The notes under the pieces were generated by a model. The model was not told the origin of the DNA, did not search any database, and was given only the letters and a program-made list of their open reading frames with translations. From contig JAUIKM010000020.1 of NCBI GenBank assembly GCA_030430495.1, positions 1 through 64,000 of the forward strand: DNA of 64,000 nt, in the 5' to 3' direction. The translations under genes and the position numbers were made by a program. Each line of letters starts with the position of its first letter. Position 1 is the stretch's first letter. Of the stretch, positions 62,351 to 64,000 are shown one piece after another. The stretch is from a bacterium (GTDB lineage Bacteria > Bacteroidota > Ignavibacteria > Kapaibacteriales > UBA7675).

Positions 62351-62610
62351 GTACTTCCCCCTAGATCAGGGGACCACCCCGCCGCCGCCACGGTCGAGTT
62401 CCTCCACGTTCAAACACACTCCTCCCACCCTGCTTGTGTGCAGTTTTTTTGAGTGATTCGGTCGCGGATTCCCCGTGCCGCATGCTGCACAGGTCTCATC
62501 ACAAGCTTACGCGATTACGAGTTCTCTTCCCAATGTAAAACACTGAACGTAGGTCGAAACGTGGTCCAACGGTCGTGGTTTGCCGCTGAACGGTTGAGTA
62601 CTTACGGTGA
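62351..62610. repeat. dispersed non-coding element, copy 2
   Basis: It aligns with 55915-56175 in the same order (GATCAGGGG, CCGCCGCCGCCACGG, TTCCTCCACGTTCA, ACACACTCCTCCC, GTGCAGTTTTTTT, ACACTGAACG, GAAACGTGGTCCAACGG, GCTGAACGGTTGA). It starts with a CCCCCTAGATCAGGGG inverted repeat not conserved in copy 1. Confidence 0.7.
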
Positions 62611-62690
62611 AAGCATTAAGACCGGTCCAACAACCTCAAGTCTCAAGCCGGTCTCTCAGCCCGAAACCGCAGGACAAACAAGAAAAAAAA

Positions 62691-62813
62691 CAAGCCGGAA
62701 GTGCGTCAGCACAAGGGCGAAGTGAGCTAAAAACAAGCCGGAAGTGCGCAGGCACGAGGGCGAAGTGATCAAAATGCAAGCCGGAAGTGCGTCAGCACAA
62801 ACGCGAAGTGATC
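62691..62813. repeat. 43-bp tandem repeats, three copies
   Basis: Units beginning CAAGCCGGAAGTGCG start at 62691, 62734 and 62777 and contain GCACnAnnGCGAAGTGA. They differ by a few bases. An ACAAACAAG element directly precedes the first unit. A related AACAAGCCGAAGTGAGC occurs near 28162. Confidence 0.85.
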
Positions 62814-63057
62814 TGAAGTCGAAACCGCAAGTGACAAGTAGAATCGGAATCTCTGATTTGAACGGTTGCGAGTGGTGGATTCTACGCCAAATCCGATCAG
62901 TCTGAATTGGACGATATACAGCGATCTATGGCTCTTGAAATGTATTGACCAGAGCAAAAATGATGCGAGCGTTCAGCTGCGGCGGACCAGAAGTGTCGCC
63001 GGAACCAGGCGAGGAAAGAAGCGAGTATCCACAGACCGAAATGTTTAACCCCACGAA

Positions 63058-64000
63058 CTACAAAATCTGCAGCATGCGCCGTGCTCGCGCTACCAGCTCG
63101 CCATCGGGATAGGTGTCAACAAGTTGCTGGAAGTACTTGCGCGCCTGATCCGTGTCGCCCAGCTTAACATGTGCGTTGCCCAGCAGGATCAGCACCGCCT
63201 GGACCTCGTCCGGATAACTGCCGGAATTGAGGAATTCCAGAAAAAAGTTAATCGATTCCTGCCACTGCCCTGCGCCGTAGTATGCCTCGCCCAGCCAGCG
63301 AAAAGTCTTGGCGCGCACAAAAGGATCGTCGTTGCCGTCGAGAACAAGGAGCAGCGAGTCGGCAGCCTGGAGGTAGTCGCGCCGGCGGATGAGGTCGAGC
63401 CCGTCGTAGTAGCGCTGCGGGAAGACCGGCGGATTGACAATTCGCCGGTCCGGATTAAACTCCTGCGCAAGACTGTTTGGTTCGTTAAACGCATCAGAGC
63501 CGGATTTGCCTGCCTTGTTGGACTTTCCGGACTTCCTGGGCGGGTCCGGTTGCAGAATTACGACATCGTCATCGGCAGGCTGTACGTCCTTTGTCGGGCT
63601 GTTAACATCGCCGGCGGCAAGCTGAGACGTCGCCTCATCGGGCAATAAAAACGTCTCCGGATCCTGTTCAATTGCCGAAGGTTTATCGCCGGTGGCATTT
63701 GGACTTTGCGTGACAAAGGGAGAATCCTGCACCAGGCGGCGCAGATCGGCCAGGTCGGATTTGACATCGGCAAGGTCCGTGCGAATCGCCTGAACATCGG
63801 TCTGTATAGCCGCCTGTCGTTCTTCAATTGAACGCATTTGCTCACGCAGGGTCGGGAGGCGACGCGGAGGCTGTTGCACTGCGCCGGTATCCAGCGGAGC
63901 GCCGTCCGCAAATTGCGCGTCCGTCGAATCCGCCGAAACGGTCCCGGCCGACTGCCCGTCCGTTCCCTGAAAAAGACTGCACGAATGCAGCAGCAGGGCC
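63058..64000 (-). CDS. CpoB/YbgF-like TPR lipoprotein (5' end beyond window)
   Basis: The frame is open to the right edge; a GTG at 63879 is internal. Near the right edge the translation reads LLLHSC, a lipobox-like sequence, so the true start lies just outside and the protein is probably an outer-membrane or periplasmic lipoprotein. After a disordered stretch comes a coiled coil (LREQMRSIEERQAAIQTDVQ...), a Pro/Lys/Ser-rich linker, then TPR-like repeats (YYDGLDLIRRRDYLQAADSLL, RWLGEAYYGAGQWQESINFFL, LGNAHVKLGDTDQARKYFQQLV) typical of Tol-Pal accessory YbgF/CpoB. The C-terminus RARRMLQIL is the usual end. No tol genes are visible in the window. Confidence 0.85.
   Translation of the reverse strand, partial: ALLLHSCSLFQGTDGQSAGTVSADSTDAQFADGAPLDTGAVQQPPRRLPTLREQMRSIEERQAAIQTDVQAIRTDLADVKSDLADLRRLVQDSPFVTQSPNATGDKPSAIEQDPETFLLPDEATSQLAAGDVNSPTKDVQPADDDVVILQPDPPRKSGKSNKAGKSGSDAFNEPNSLAQEFNPDRRIVNPPVFPQRYYDGLDLIRRRDYLQAADSLLLVLDGNDDPFVRAKTFRWLGEAYYGAGQWQESINFFLEFLNSGSYPDEVQAVLILLGNAHVKLGDTDQARKYFQQLVDTYPDGELVARARRMLQIL

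Larger units (their letters stand above)
61807..63057. other. 1.25-kb repeat-rich spacer between convergent genes
   Basis: It contains 81-bp tandem repeats (61985-62283), copy 2 of the dispersed non-coding element (62351-62610), and 43-bp tandem repeats (62691-62813). The rest shows nothing I can name. All minus-strand frames are open through the 81-bp repeats because the period is a multiple of three; I do not annotate them as a gene. No terminator was recognised for either flanking gene. Confidence 0.6.

Overview
The window looks like a chromosomal segment of a free-living bacterium of the FCB (Bacteroidota/Chlorobiota/Ignavibacteria/Kapabacteria-like) assemblage. The reasons are several secreted proteins ending in type IX secretion (T9SS type A) sorting domains, a DUF4175/DUF4159 pair, a holB-ricT (PSP1) pair, weak or absent Shine-Dalgarno sequences at many starts, and moderately GC-rich DNA. 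The exact lineage cannot be fixed from sequence alone. I see no phage, transposase, CRISPR array or rRNA. There is one tRNA (Thr, CGT).

Layout. Positions 1-5602 (minus) hold the 5' part of a very large secreted FG-GAP/cadherin-like repeat protein that runs off the left edge. Positions 6554-11890 (minus) hold a 1.78k-residue beta-helix/beta-propeller T9SS cargo. Positions 12389-14716 (minus) encode a small membrane protein and a helical-repeat protein. Positions 14997-18186 (plus) carry two tandem-duplicated Ycf48-like propellers with T9SS tails; the duplication also copied the 5' end of the neighbouring divergent gene. Positions 18319-20842 (minus) encode a small family of thioredoxin-fold proteins whose active-site cysteines are gone, plus a secreted orphan. 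Positions 21547-23532 (plus) encode a soluble TPR-histidine kinase, followed by a 1-kb spacer with tandem repeats and a 23-bp operator-like array. Positions 24547-27918 (plus) encode two paralogous secreted propellers.

Positions 28207-38284 mix a lipoprotein, a propeller-like orphan, a VOC protein, a TetR-fabF divergent pair with a visible operator, tRNA-Thr, an M32 carboxypeptidase, a long-chain acyl-CoA ligase, a TPR protein and murQ. Positions 38428-44017 (minus) hold rsmG (with an unusual proline-rich tail), DUF4159 and DUF4175. Positions 44262-47834 (plus) encode a subtilisin-like lipoprotein and a family 2 glycosyltransferase. Positions 48356-51258 (minus) hold YbjQ, a small dimeric-barrel candidate and the E1 beta and alpha subunits of a 2-oxoacid dehydrogenase. 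Positions 51531-55787 (plus) hold holB, ricT/PSP1, a DUF2064 protein and a membrane-wHTH protein. Positions 56417-61806 (plus) hold a lamin-tail-domain secreted protein, ppk1 and a LolC/E-type permease. A 1.2-kb repeat-rich spacer and a truncated CpoB/YbgF-like lipoprotein (minus) close the window.

Two threads run through the region. First, cell-surface biology: many genes encode exported propeller, beta-helix or repeat proteins, several with T9SS tails. Second, an unusual repeat landscape: most long spacers carry diverged copies of short repeat families, and the hexamer GTTTAA/TTAAAC is strongly over-represented on both strands, in coding and non-coding DNA and in all reading frames.
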